From the NCBI GenBank assembly GCA_030430495.1, contig JAUIKM010000005.1, forward strand, positions 62,001 to 126,000: a stretch of DNA of 64,000 nucleotides, in the 5' to 3' direction. Positions 1-11,276 of this stretch are shown here, piece by piece; positions within the stretch are counted from its first letter, which is position 1, and every line of letters begins with the position of its first letter. Origin of the DNA: a bacterium (GTDB lineage: Bacteria > Bacteroidota > Ignavibacteria > Kapaibacteriales > UBA7675). Below the pieces are notes generated by a model that was given only the letters and a program-made list of their open reading frames with translations, was not told the origin of the DNA and did not search any database. A program made the translations under genes and the position numbers.

Positions 1-22
1 ACCCTGGGCCGGAGGCCGGTTC

Positions 23-1699
<1,677 letters not shown>

Positions 1700-1807
1700 T
1701 CAATAATTAACAAAAGAAGGATAAGGGAGCCAGACCGGCGCAGCGGGCTGAGCTCAATCCGCGTGTGAACGACGGGAATGATTGTTCAGCGGCCGCAACG
1801 CGGACGA

Positions 1808-2095
1808 TCAGCTGTTGACGATAGCCAGAATGTCGCTTTCACGCATGATCAGATATTCGGTGCCGTCGATGTTGACTTCCGTGCCGGAGTATTTGCCGTA
1901 CAGAACTTTGTCGCCGGCTTTCACCTGCGGCGTAATCGTTTTGCCGTCTTCGGTTTTGCCGGGACCAACTGCAATGATTTCACCCTGCTGCGGTTTTTCT
2001 TTTGCGGTGTCGGGCAGGATAATCCCGCCTTTGGTCACTTCCTCGGGCTCCGAGGCTTTGACGATGACGCGATCGTGCAAAGGCGTCAGACTCAT
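1808..2095 (-). CDS. groES: Co-chaperonin GroES (Hsp10)
   Basis: 95 residues, the usual length of GroES, which forms the heptameric lid of the GroEL cage. The start is the ATG at 2095, giving [12 protein letters not shown], because it follows a GGAGG ribosome site (read as GGAGGACAAC before ATG) and matches the family N-terminus. The open frame continues 20 codons further upstream, but that stretch is not GroES-like. [18 protein letters not shown] corresponds to the mobile loop and following strand. It is the first gene of the groES-groEL operon, about 80 bp downstream of a perfect CIRCE element, so heat-shock control by HrcA is expected. Confidence 0.98.
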   Translation of the reverse strand: MSLTPLHDRVIVKASEPEEVTKGGIILPDTAKEKPQQGEIIAVGPGKTEDGKTITPQVKAGDKVLYGKYSGTEVNIDGTEYLIMRESDILAIVNS

Positions 2096-2176
2096 GTTGT
2101 CCTCCAAACAGAATTGGATTGGTAATTCCATTGAATAATGAATGCCGTGACGCATATGTGTGTGCTGTTCCGGCTA

Positions 2177-2203
2177 TTAGCACTCGCCATGGGTGAGTGC
2201 TAA
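2177..2203 (-). promoter_or_regulatory. CIRCE operator (HrcA binding site) of groESL
   Basis: A perfect inverted repeat TTAGCACTC, nine bases, GAGTGCTAA lies about 80 bp upstream of the groES start. This is the exact CIRCE consensus bound by the repressor HrcA. The site reads the same on both strands; the minus strand is given because groES-groEL is the regulated operon. hrcA itself is not in the window. Confidence 0.97.
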
Positions 2204-2537
2204 CGATGTCCGTTGACGAATGGAATCGCGGGATTATTGGGGGAATTGGCCCTGGCGGGCAAAAAATTTTGGAGCAGTCAAAAAATCGTCCCCTTTGTAG
2301 CGGCCGCTGCATTCGGGTGTTGGGCCCGGGTAAGTGCGGACCAGCAGAAATCGTTTTTTTTTGGGGTATGGCGACGGTGGATTAATTTTGTGCCGACTCC
2401 GGGAACTGCGCGCGAACGGGAACAAGGTGCGACACGCGTTTCCAGACAGCTCCCCGACTTCCGGCAGAATCCACTCGTGAAGACCCGCATTTCCACGGCG
2501 CCGCCCCGCGCGTCGCATTTGAGAAGAGGACTCCTCT
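2204..2537. other. Divergent intergenic region between groES and a glycosyltransferase gene
   Basis: 334 bp without a convincing gene. It must hold the outward promoters for groESL (candidate at 2233-2262) and for the glycosyltransferase gene. The small open frames here have no recognisable protein features. Confidence 0.5.
2233..2262 (-). promoter_or_regulatory. Possible housekeeping promoter of groES-groEL
   Basis: On the minus strand TTGCCC (2262-2257) is followed after 18 bases by AATAAT (2238-2233), a fair match to a sigma-70 type -35/-10 pair. Transcription would start about 20-30 bp before the CIRCE element and run through it into groES. The match is by eye only and the -35 is imperfect. 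Confidence 0.35.
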
Positions 2538-3758
2538 GTGACAGGCTCACGAATTCTCTTTTGCACACCCAGGTTTCCCTATCCCCTGATTGGCGGCGAC
2601 AGGATCAAATCCTATCACATGCTGCTGCATCTGGCGCGCCATCACGAGGTGCATCTGGTGACGTTTGCCAAGGGAGACCAGGCCGCACCCGAGAATGTTC
2701 AGGCCATTGAGCGCCTGGGCGTGACCGTTCACCCCGTACCTTTCCATCCGCTGCGCGCCGGCCTCAAGTCGATTGAGACATTATACACGGACCGACCGCT
2801 GGAAATCGCCTTTTACACCCAGCCGGAATTCCAGGCGCGCGTGGACGAGCTGACGCAGCAGATGAAGTTCGACGTCGGCATCGCCTTTTTTATGCGTACA
2901 GCCGAATACCTGCGCAAAAAATCCTTCCGCAAAATTCTCGTGGCTGAAGACTGCCGCGAACTGTATCAATTGCGCTCCTACGAAAGCAGCAACAACATGC
3001 TGCAGCAGCTGATCCGCTGGTGGGAAGTGCGCAAACTGCGCCGTTATGAACCCGAAGTCGTTCGCCACTTCGACTGCACGACCTTTGTGACCAACACGGA
3101 CATCGAGGCGATGCGCAAGGGCAACCCCTCCGCCGAGTACCGCCTGCTCACCAACGGAGTCGACCTGGACGAGTTTGCCTTTCTGCCGCAGCAGGACAAA
3201 CGCCACGGCGTGCTCTTTTTCGGCAAACTGGACGTCTGGGCCAACACCATGATGGTGACGCGGATCGCCGAGAAAATCCGGCCGCTGATTCAGCGAGACG
3301 TGCCGCGCACGCAGTTCCGCATTGTCGGCGCGCGCCCAGGTGAACTGGAACAGCGCTTTGCCGCCGCCGACTTTTCCTTTTTTGCCGACGTGCCGGACAT
3401 CCGCGAATACGTCAACAGCTCGGCGGTATTCCTGCACCCGCACCGCGGCGCGTCGGGCATTCAGAACAAAGTGTTGCAGGCCATGAGCATGGGCTGTCCC
3501 GTCGTCACAACGCCGACCGGCGTTCAGGGCATTGAAGCGGTGCACGGCGAACACGCGCTCATCGGCGAAAGCGACGCGGAGCTGGCGCAGCACTGCGTGG
3601 CTCTGCTTGAAGATCCCGCGCTGCGCGAGCGTCTGGCGCGCAATGCCCGCACCATGATAGCGCGGACCCACTCCTGGGACCTGGTCTACGAGCAGCTCGA
3701 CGAGATTCTCGCTCCGGCGGACGCAGACGTCCCCAACAGCGCGCATAGTCCTTCCTGA
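2538..3758 (+). CDS. GT4-type glycosyltransferase
   Basis: 406 residues with two Rossmann-like halves, as in GT-B glycosyltransferases. The N-terminus ILFCTPRFPYPLIGGDRIKSY resembles the nucleotide-sugar glycosyltransferases of exopolysaccharide loci that begin ILF.t.RFPYP..GD..R. The C-terminal half has the GT4 signature: GASGIQNKVLQAMSMGCPVV, followed by EALIGES. It probably transfers a sugar from an activated donor during surface polysaccharide or LPS synthesis on the cytoplasmic face of the membrane. The start is GTG at 2538, after AGAAGAGGA. The next gene, 40 bp downstream, encodes a heptose/histidinol-bisphosphatase-like enzyme, which supports an envelope-sugar role. Donor and acceptor cannot be told from the sequence. 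Confidence 0.85.
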   Translation: MTGSRILFCTPRFPYPLIGGDRIKSYHMLLHLARHHEVHLVTFAKGDQAAPENVQAIERLGVTVHPVPFHPLRAGLKSIETLYTDRPLEIAFYTQPEFQARVDELTQQMKFDVGIAFFMRTAEYLRKKSFRKILVAEDCRELYQLRSYESSNNMLQQLIRWWEVRKLRRYEPEVVRHFDCTTFVTNTDIEAMRKGNPSAEYRLLTNGVDLDEFAFLPQQDKRHGVLFFGKLDVWANTMMVTRIAEKIRPLIQRDVPRTQFRIVGARPGELEQRFAAADFSFFADVPDIREYVNSSAVFLHPHRGASGIQNKVLQAMSMGCPVVTTPTGVQGIEAVHGEHALIGESDAELAQHCVALLEDPALRERLARNARTMIARTHSWDLVYEQLDEILAPADADVPNSAHSPS

Positions 3759-3798
3759 CTTTCTTTCCCTTGAATTTTCTTGTTTGCCACGGAGAACC

Positions 3799-4323
3799 AT
3801 GTCATCCAGGCCGGCAGTATTTTTTGATCGCGACGGCGTGATCAATCGGCGCATCGTCGGCGGGTACGTGCGAAGTCCGGAGGAATTTGAGCTCCTGCCG
3901 GGATTCGGCGATCTGCTGCAGCTTGTGCGTTCGCGCAACTGCCTGGCGGTGGTGATCACCAACCAGCAGGGCGTCGGCAAACGACTGATGAGTCTGGCGG
4001 ACCTGACACGCGTGCACGCGCATCTGCGTTCGCTGCCGCCCGCCGCATTTGACGGACTGTATTCCTGCACCTCGCTTGCTTCCACTCCCGACAACGCCCG
4101 CAAACCTTCCCCGCATATGCTGCATCTTGCCATGCGGCGCTGGAATGTCGATCCGGCTGTGAGCTGGATGATCGGCGACAGCGCCACGGACATTGAAGCG
4201 GGACGCGCCGCCGGGCTGCGAACCATCGGCGTGCACATGCACGACGCGGGGACGCGGCCGCCGGATCACCAGGCCGCCAACCTGAGCGAGGTATACGACA
4301 TTCTGGCGGCGCGACTGGGCTGA
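3799..4323 (+). CDS. HAD-superfamily phosphatase, GmhB/HisB-N type
   Basis: 174 residues from the ATG at 3799, which is preceded by GGAGA; a TTG 15 bases upstream also opens the frame but has no such support. HAD motifs are complete: FFDRDGVIN (nucleophile Asp and acid/base Asp), VVITNQQGV, the Lys in ARKPSP, and GDSATDIEAG. Relatives remove a phosphate from D-glycero-manno-heptose 1,7-bisphosphate or from histidinol phosphate. The Cys/His cluster that binds zinc in E. coli GmhB is mostly absent here, with one Cys left in the YSCTS loop, so this is a zinc-less variant. Pairing with a glycosyltransferase favours the LPS-heptose role; the exact substrate is inferred. Confidence 0.8.
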   Translation: MSSRPAVFFDRDGVINRRIVGGYVRSPEEFELLPGFGDLLQLVRSRNCLAVVITNQQGVGKRLMSLADLTRVHAHLRSLPPAAFDGLYSCTSLASTPDNARKPSPHMLHLAMRRWNVDPAVSWMIGDSATDIEAGRAAGLRTIGVHMHDAGTRPPDHQAANLSEVYDILAARLG

Positions 4324-4723
4324 GCCAACAAGTGCGCAGGCGGCGGCGCTCGTGCACCGATAGGCGCTGAATCAGAGCTGCGGCGTTTCGAAATCGGCGT
4401 ATCAGAGAAAAAAATTTGACGAACAGGGCTGTCAAGTCAAATTTTCAGTTAAAGTTTCCGGGACAATTTGCCGACTCTTGGTGATGTACGGGCATGACGC
4501 ATGTTGTGCGGGCCGATCGCCGTCCGCGTTACACTCCGGATTCGCTTCCGGGAATCAGCTGAAGAGAGTGGCGCACGGCGGCAGACCGCAAAGAGGACGT
4601 AGAGAGGGAGAAAATCAACATGCATGTCGCTCCACGCGAACCAGACCTGCACTGTACCAAAATGGAATTCAATTACGCATCCACAGGACGTGGGTTAACA
4701 AATCACTTTTCACGGAGGACCGT
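4324..4723 (+). other. Gene-free leader of the giant secreted-protein gene
   Basis: 400 bp between the HAD phosphatase gene and the 2,114-residue protein gene. The frame of the latter is open back to 4478, but that part encodes a basic, low-likelihood peptide with no signal sequence, while the ATG at 4724 has GGAGG in front and is followed by a signal peptide. I see no RNA gene or clear promoter here. Confidence 0.45.
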
Positions 4724-7700
4724 ATGACGAGCTCGGTACGCGGATTATCGCGATCGGCGATCGGCTGTTTGACGGCGCTGATCCTCGTCGCCTTTGCGGC
4801 AACGGATGCCTTGGCACAGGATTGGACGTTTACGCTCAAACAGCGTCGGGCAAATGACCACATTTGCGTTGAAATCTGGGGCAAAGCACAGCCCGGCGAC
4901 GCCACACGCCTGGGCGAGGCGTCCCTGACGCTTGACTACAACTCAACCTACCTGCGTCCGACGACGACGACGGCGGGAATTACCATCCAGCGCACCGACT
5001 CCGTCGCTTTCGACGTCGATGTGGCGAATCCCGTCGTCGACATTGTGTCGAACTACAACAGCGCAAACGGCTACAACTCCCTCGGCGCGCAAGCTTACTC
5101 TTCCGGCCCGAACAACAAGTACGGTCTGGAAGTACGCATGGCGACGCTCGGTCAGGGCGGTCTGGCACTTTCCAGCACGGGGCGCGGCAGCTTCATCGGC
5201 AAGCTGTGGTTCGAAATTATCGGTTCTCCGACGGACGCGAGTCTGGCGGACATTACCTGGAACACAAACACCAGCGTCGGCGATCTGCGGATCTTCGACC
5301 ACCTGGGCAACGACGTTGAGAGCCAGGTGACCTTCGTCGACCCCGACGCCTTTACGGTCGTCGGCATCACGCTGCTGAACCCCAACGGTCCGTCCGAAGT
5401 GGTCGACCGCGACAAAGTGTACGCTTCGGTCAACTTTGCCAATAACGGCGGTTATCCGGTCTACTTCGAACGCAGCGCGCTTGACCTGGGCGGAACTTCC
5501 GGTACAAATGCTACGGCATATGTGCTCGAGTACTCGCTGAACGGCGGCTCGGCCTGGACGGAATTCGGCCGTGTAGCCGAAACGACGAGGCCGACGGTTG
5601 CTCTGGCCAACGTCGATCTGCACGTGTCGGGTGAAATTTCAACGGTGGCAGGTTCGCGCATTATCACGACGATGACGGGCGCCAGCCTGACGACGTCGCG
5701 CGATATTACCGCCGCCAACTTCTACGCGCCGCTGCGCGTGGTCTGGAGCAGCAATGCGCTGTTCTCCGCGCGTTCCGAGGACGTTCGCCTGCGCATCACG
5801 CAGCTGACGCAGACCACTCCGGCGAGCATCGACTCACGCTCAAAACTTACGCCCTTCGACATAAGCGACAACAGCTTTGTCATGGGACGACTGTTCTTCC
5901 TGCAACTGGACGGTGCGACCAACTACGGTCGCAGTGCGGGCAACTACAGCAACGCGACCCAGTTGACCGCGGAAACGTGGATCAACCTGAACAGCTACGG
6001 TTCGGACGGCGATGAAATCGGCGTTCTGGCTTCGAGCGCCGGCGCGCTCGGCAACGCTTCGGATGAAGAAGGCGCCTGGATGCTGTACCTGAAAGATGGT
6101 CGTTATCCGGCCTTCCGCGCACGCGAAATCGAGGGCCGCGGCCCGAACGGTTATATCGGCGTGCTTGAATCGACGGTGGCGCTGCCGCAGGCAAGTGATT
6201 CCTCACCGCTTGGCAGTGCACACGCCGGCAACTGGGTTCACCTGGCCGCCACGGTGGCGAACGGCACAATCACGCTCTACGTCAACGGTGAGATCGTCGA
6301 CCAGCTGACGAACGACCAGGCGGCCGACATCCGCATGGGCGTCGACCAGGCGGCGACGAACCACCCGATCTGGGCGGGTATCAACCCGAACGTCTCGGTG
6401 GATGCGAGCGACTATCTGAACGCCGGCTTGAAAGGCATTAAAATCTGGCGTACGGCGCTGACGCAGGACGAAATCCGCGCGCGCGTCGCCGGTATTCCGA
6501 ATCCGGCGGACACGCGTCTGGCCACGCGCATCAACCGCGCGCTGGAAATCTACTGGACGCTGGAAGGCGTGCGCCAGGATGCCGCTTCCGATGCATCCTT
6601 CCAGAACGCAACGGAAGACATCCAGTTCTGGAGCAACGGCGCGGTCGACAACTCGGTCGCCCGTTTCCGCCCCGACCAACCGCATATCAACCTGACATCT
6701 CCCGTCGGCTGTGAAGGCGTCAGCAACTCGACCGGCGCGACCTTCTCGGTGCGCTGGATCGGTTACGGCATCGGCACGCTGACGACCGCATCGGCCACGG
6801 CCGACGTCGACCTGCAATTCAGCCTCGACGACGGTACGAGCTGGACCTATATCCGCGGCACGACCGGCACTCAGACTACCGCCAACCTCGGCGGTTCCAA
6901 TGGGCAGTCCGTGGACCTGGAATCAGGCGAGATTCAGTGGATGCCGTATCGCAACACCGGTACCTACGCCGATGGTTCGGCCGGTTTGTCCCTGAACCCG
7001 CTTCCCAACACGGCTTCGTCCGTCAGCGCTCTGCTGCGCATCCGCGGCCGCAACGGCTCGGAACAGAATGTCAGCGACATTTCGGACGCATTTACCATTG
7101 CCAACAACTTCGCTTTTGAGCGTACGACCGGCCAGGTAATCTCCGTCGACAAACCGAGCTCCGCTGAAGCGTTCAGCATCTCGGGTCAGTCGGCCTTCTT
7201 CGAGGCATGGGTCCGCCCGTATCGCTTCCCGACGGCGGCGGAAGGCGGCTTCCCGATCCTCTCGAAAGTTGACGGCACGACGCAGGAACACTACTACTCG
7301 CTGAACCTGCTGCCGAGCGGCCGCCTGGAATTCCGCCTGACGGATACCAACGGCGACGAGCGCGTGGCCGTCAGCGACGCAAACGAACCGCTCGAAAAAC
7401 CGAACAGCGTATCGGTTGACTCGGCCTGGACGCACGTCGGCGTTTACGTGAATATCGGCGACGGCACGAGCTCCAGCGATATTCGTTTTTACATCGACGG
7501 CGCACCGCAGTCGGTGGACACGAATATCACGAACCAGCTCGGTTCGGCGATTGTGATGGAGCAGCTTAACTCGGCTCCCTTCCACATCGGCTACCAGCCT
7601 TCGTACGTATCTTCGACGGGCAGCACCATTTCCCAGCGCGGTTTCCTCGGCGCCATGCGCGAAGTCCGTTTCTGGAACGGCGATCCCAACGACAATGCGG

Positions 7701-10700
7701 CGACCGGCTCGGTTGAGCCGAATGCTCTCACTCTCTTTGTTCAGGGTGTGCAGTCGGTCAGCGGTGAAGACCTGTTGACAGCGTCGAGCGCCAATCTGGT
7801 GGCCTCGTTTGCGATGACCGGCGGCTCATTTGTCGCCAATGGATTTGATCAATCGATTGCTTCGAACTCGGCTTCGATCGTGGCGCGCCAGTACTCCGGT
7901 ACGGGTTGTTACCGCGCACAGGCTCCTTACCTGAAACTGGTTGAGCCATCGTATCGCCAGCAGGTCCGCAACATCGAAACGGCTCTGCGCGTGCGCTGGG
8001 TCGGCTTCGACTACAGCGGCTTTACGGTCGGTACCAACGCTCCCAGCGTTGCTCCCTCGCTCGAATACTCGGTGCGCGGCGGCGGCGGTCTGGTGATCCA
8101 GCCCTACCAGCACGTTTCCAGTCCTTTCTGGAACGCGTTGCAGGCGGCCAGCCTCAGCCTTCCCGGAACGGGCAACTATGCCTTCAACGGCACGGGCACG
8201 GCCGTTCAGTACGCAGGTCTGCTGAATGTTTCGACGGCCGATCCGGATCCGGATGACGACGAAGTCTACGGTTCGACGACCGCGGCTCTCTCCGCCGCTT
8301 TGACGAATGCCCGCCTGCGCCTTTCGGCCACGACCGGAACGATTACGACCGGTGGTACGGTCGTCGGCACAATCCGCTCCGAAGGTCCGCTTTTCACGAT
8401 CGTTCCGCAGAGTAACTTCACGGTTCGCGCGGTCCTCGAAGGTTATCACACTTCGGTGACGGGCGCGGATCTGACGAACATCGGTACGGCCTTCAGCAAC
8501 GGCGGTCTGCGCATTTCGCTCTACAACGACAATGCCGGCACGCCCGGCGCGCTTGCCGCTACCGGCGAGTCGGTATTCCAGTACGACGCTCTCGGTCTGG
8601 ATCCGGCGACGCGCGATAACAGCGGCCTGACGTCCAGCACATTCGCCAACGTTCCCTACGTGTTTGCGGAACTGGAAGACGGCGACTACTGGGTGGTTGT
8701 TGAGCACATCAACCACCTGCCCATCATGTCGCGCTTTGCGGCGCCCTTTATCTTCTCGGGCGACGACCGCGCGACCTACGCCATCGAATCCGGTTGGGAC
8801 TTCCAGTCCTGGAACGGAACCAACGGCAACGTCCTGGCGACGGCTGCCGCCGATCCCTATGCCGGCGCAATTCCGGGTCGTTTTACGGCCTATGGCAACT
8901 CGATCAACGTGACGACATCCAACCTGCCCGGCTACTCCGATACCGGTCTGATCTTTAACGAAGGTGAAAGCGGCCTCTCGCCGTCGACCAACGCACTGGC
9001 CGGTCTGGTCGGTGGTGATGTTGAGCGCGACGGTCAGATTAATGCCGCTGACCGCGTGCAGGTCAGCCAGGATCTGTTGAACACCGCGCAGCGCTCGGAC
9101 ATCAACGGCGACGGCGTCGTCAACGCGGTTGACCGCGACATCGTGATCCGCAACTTCGGTAAGATCTCGTCCATCCTGACGGTCGACTTTCCGAGCGGGA
9201 TGATCGACACTGGCGATGACGACAACAACGGCAACGGCATCAGCGCCGACATTGCGGAGATGATTCGCAAAGGCCGCGATCGCGATCCGTTTACCTACGT
9301 GGATCCGACCGCTCCCGAGGAGTCGGCGGCAATCCTCGAGGCAGCCAATCGCGCGCTTGACAACTTCGGCGGCGACCAGGATCGTTTTGAGCGCTTCAAA
9401 GCTGAAAAACGCGCCAGCGACCGCGTCCTGGCCGGCGGTGTGAATTACATCGTGACCGGTATTCCGCACAAAAGCGGCGACATCGTGGAAGTCGACCTGT
9501 ACATCCGCAACCGCGGCGCATCCTTCGGGCTCGGCAATGCAACCTTTGCCGTCAACTACAGCAGCTCCATGCTGGAATTTGAAGGCATGCAGAATGTGAG
9601 CAGCAACCCCTGGGCCGAAAACCCGGGAATCGGTTACTCCTCGATCGTCAGCGGTCCGCAGGCAGGCAGCAACCGTCCGAACCCGAACGTGCGTTCGATC
9701 GACGTGCGCTACGACTCCTACGCCCGGCTTCAGGGCGCTCAGGTGCCGACGCGTCAAACGCTGATCGGTACGCTGCGCTTCCGTCTGCGCAACAGCAATG
9801 ACAACGGCCGTCCGATCTACTTCAGCTGGTCGAACGCCACGGCGGTGCTCGCCATCAATGGTCAGAACCTGACGGGCGATGGTGAATTCCAGCCGATTCG
9901 CACGCTCCTGCCTTACAGCGTCGAGCTGCTTGCGCCCAACGGCGGTGAGCGCTGGCGCGCCGGCGGCACGCATGCGATCCTGTGGGATAACAAAGGCGCC
10001 GATCTGGTGTTTGTGCAGTACTCCTTTGACGGCGGTAAAACGTGGACGACGATCGGCAATGGCCCGGTTGAAGCCAACAAACAGCGCCTCAACTGGCTGA
10101 TTCCGACGGATGTTACGACCGACGTGGCGCTTGTCCGCATCGTCGATGAACAATCCGGTGAAGAACTGGATCGCAGCGAAAGCACCTTCGGCGTCGCTCC
10201 GGCCAATGGCAGCATTTCGCGCCCCGCGCCGACCGACGACATCTACGTTGCCGGCTCGGTCGACAACATTGAGTGGACCACGACGGGCATCGATCAGGTG
10301 ACCTTCCAGTTCTCCGGTGACGGCGGCGCCAACTGGCAATCGCTCAACGTCGACGGTCAGGGTTCGAACGGCCCGACGGCCTGGGTTGTGCCGGGCGGCT
10401 TCAACACGAAGGAAGCCGTCGTGCGCATGATCGACAAAAACACGAATGAAGAAATTGCCCGTTCGGGACTGTTCAAAGTCATGTCCGGCGACCTGACCTT
10501 CCGCGAACCGCGCGAAGGCGACCGCTATGACATGAACACGGAACAGCGCATCCGCTGGAGCTTCGAAAAAGACGTACAACTGTTCGACATCGACCTGAGT
10601 GTCAATGGCGGACAGACGTGGACGCCGCTTGAGCAGGGTGTAACGGCCAATGACTTCTTCACGATGTGGATGACTCCGGCCAATGTTGCGACCGACAACG

Positions 10701-11068
10701 CGCAGCTGCGCGCCTACTTCCCCGGCGATCCGGAGCTCGAATACGATCGTTCGCCCTTCTTTGGTCTGGGCCCCGTTTCTTCGGTGGAACAGGCTGCGGC
10801 GGCGGGTTATCTGTTCAACGACATTTACCCGAACCCGATCGACGGAAGCACGAGCATCAAGTTCACGGTTCCGGTGCAGACGCAGGTAACGCTTACGATC
10901 TTCAATGAATTGGGCGAGCGCGTCGCTACGCCGATTGAAGGTCGCATGTACGCCGGCGGTACGCACAGCTTCGACTTTGACGCCTATGACCTGGCTCCGG
11001 GTGCATACTTCATGCGCCTTGACGTGGGTGAGTTCACGCTCTATCGCAAAGCGATCGTAGCGCGTTAA
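4724..11068 (+). CDS. Giant T9SS-exported protein with two LamG domains, cohesin-like and dockerin-like modules
   Basis: 2,114 residues. The start is the ATG at 4724 behind GGAGG, followed by a signal peptide ending ATDALAQ. In order: a cohesin-like beta domain (about 25-185); a LamG/concanavalin-like domain (about 390-640); a second LamG (about 795-1060); a dockerin-like pair of calcium loops, DVERDGQINAAD and DINGDGVVNAVD (about 1430-1482); a second cohesin-like domain (about 1575-1720); three Ig-like repeats of the type NGGE.W..G....I.W (about 1732-2020); and a T9SS sorting domain with IYPNPIDGS (about 2025-2114). It should be exported and fixed to the cell surface, where the LamG parts may bind glycans. 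No catalytic domain was recognised. A strong terminator follows. Export is well supported; function is open. Confidence 0.85.
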   Translation: MTSSVRGLSRSAIGCLTALILVAFAATDALAQDWTFTLKQRRANDHICVEIWGKAQPGDATRLGEASLTLDYNSTYLRPTTTTAGITIQRTDSVAFDVDVANPVVDIVSNYNSANGYNSLGAQAYSSGPNNKYGLEVRMATLGQGGLALSSTGRGSFIGKLWFEIIGSPTDASLADITWNTNTSVGDLRIFDHLGNDVESQVTFVDPDAFTVVGITLLNPNGPSEVVDRDKVYASVNFANNGGYPVYFERSALDLGGTSGTNATAYVLEYSLNGGSAWTEFGRVAETTRPTVALANVDLHVSGEISTVAGSRIITTMTGASLTTSRDITAANFYAPLRVVWSSNALFSARSEDVRLRITQLTQTTPASIDSRSKLTPFDISDNSFVMGRLFFLQLDGATNYGRSAGNYSNATQLTAETWINLNSYGSDGDEIGVLASSAGALGNASDEEGAWMLYLKDGRYPAFRAREIEGRGPNGYIGVLESTVALPQASDSSPLGSAHAGNWVHLAATVANGTITLYVNGEIVDQLTNDQAADIRMGVDQAATNHPIWAGINPNVSVDASDYLNAGLKGIKIWRTALTQDEIRARVAGIPNPADTRLATRINRALEIYWTLEGVRQDAASDASFQNATEDIQFWSNGAVDNSVARFRPDQPHINLTSPVGCEGVSNSTGATFSVRWIGYGIGTLTTASATADVDLQFSLDDGTSWTYIRGTTGTQTTANLGGSNGQSVDLESGEIQWMPYRNTGTYADGSAGLSLNPLPNTASSVSALLRIRGRNGSEQNVSDISDAFTIANNFAFERTTGQVISVDKPSSAEAFSISGQSAFFEAWVRPYRFPTAAEGGFPILSKVDGTTQEHYYSLNLLPSGRLEFRLTDTNGDERVAVSDANEPLEKPNSVSVDSAWTHVGVYVNIGDGTSSSDIRFYIDGAPQSVDTNITNQLGSAIVMEQLNSAPFHIGYQPSYVSSTGSTISQRGFLGAMREVRFWNGDPNDNAATGSVEPNALTLFVQGVQSVSGEDLLTASSANLVASFAMTGGSFVANGFDQSIASNSASIVARQYSGTGCYRAQAPYLKLVEPSYRQQVRNIETALRVRWVGFDYSGFTVGTNAPSVAPSLEYSVRGGGGLVIQPYQHVSSPFWNALQAASLSLPGTGNYAFNGTGTAVQYAGLLNVSTADPDPDDDEVYGSTTAALSAALTNARLRLSATTGTITTGGTVVGTIRSEGPLFTIVPQSNFTVRAVLEGYHTSVTGADLTNIGTAFSNGGLRISLYNDNAGTPGALAATGESVFQYDALGLDPATRDNSGLTSSTFANVPYVFAELEDGDYWVVVEHINHLPIMSRFAAPFIFSGDDRATYAIESGWDFQSWNGTNGNVLATAAADPYAGAIPGRFTAYGNSINVTTSNLPGYSDTGLIFNEGESGLSPSTNALAGLVGGDVERDGQINAADRVQVSQDLLNTAQRSDINGDGVVNAVDRDIVIRNFGKISSILTVDFPSGMIDTGDDDNNGNGISADIAEMIRKGRDRDPFTYVDPTAPEESAAILEAANRALDNFGGDQDRFERFKAEKRASDRVLAGGVNYIVTGIPHKSGDIVEVDLYIRNRGASFGLGNATFAVNYSSSMLEFEGMQNVSSNPWAENPGIGYSSIVSGPQAGSNRPNPNVRSIDVRYDSYARLQGAQVPTRQTLIGTLRFRLRNSNDNGRPIYFSWSNATAVLAINGQNLTGDGEFQPIRTLLPYSVELLAPNGGERWRAGGTHAILWDNKGADLVFVQYSFDGGKTWTTIGNGPVEANKQRLNWLIPTDVTTDVALVRIVDEQSGEELDRSESTFGVAPANGSISRPAPTDDIYVAGSVDNIEWTTTGIDQVTFQFSGDGGANWQSLNVDGQGSNGPTAWVVPGGFNTKEAVVRMIDKNTNEEIARSGLFKVMSGDLTFREPREGDRYDMNTEQRIRWSFEKDVQLFDIDLSVNGGQTWTPLEQGVTANDFFTMWMTPANVATDNAQLRAYFPGDPELEYDRSPFFGLGPVSSVEQAAAAGYLFNDIYPNPIDGSTSIKFTVPVQTQVTLTIFNELGERVATPIEGRMYAGGTHSFDFDAYDLAPGAYFMRLDVGEFTLYRKAIVAR

Positions 11069-11094
11069 TCGATCGAACATCCGATTAAACAAAA

Positions 11095-11128
11095 GGGCCG
11101 GGAGCGTTTCTGCTTCCGGCCCTTTTTT
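11095..11128 (+). terminator. Rho-independent terminator after the giant secreted-protein gene
   Basis: GGGCCGGGAGC pairs with GCTTCCGGCCC (one wobble pair) around a six-base loop, followed by six T. It starts 27 bp after the stop codon. Confidence 0.9.
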
Positions 11129-11276
11129 GTTTCTGCGAATCGGCGGGGACTGTGTTTGGCAGCTGTCTGCTGTTTGTTAAACTTGCTGCGCGTTTAATCG
11201 CATGCTTTCGATTGTTTGACGGTGAAAGCTAAACGCTTTTATACTGCCGTTATCTGCCACTCAAGCCATCCCGCAC

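Noticed and set aside
2781-4238. 485-codon minus-strand frame across the glycosyltransferase and HAD genes
   Set aside because: Spans two well-supported genes on the other strand; no protein family features.
7826-11092. 1,088-codon open frame on the minus strand opposite the giant secreted-protein gene
   Set aside because: Antisense shadow of a GC-rich coding region; composition (many Arg, Val, Ala, His) is that of reverse-complement codons, with no signal, domain or ribosome site.
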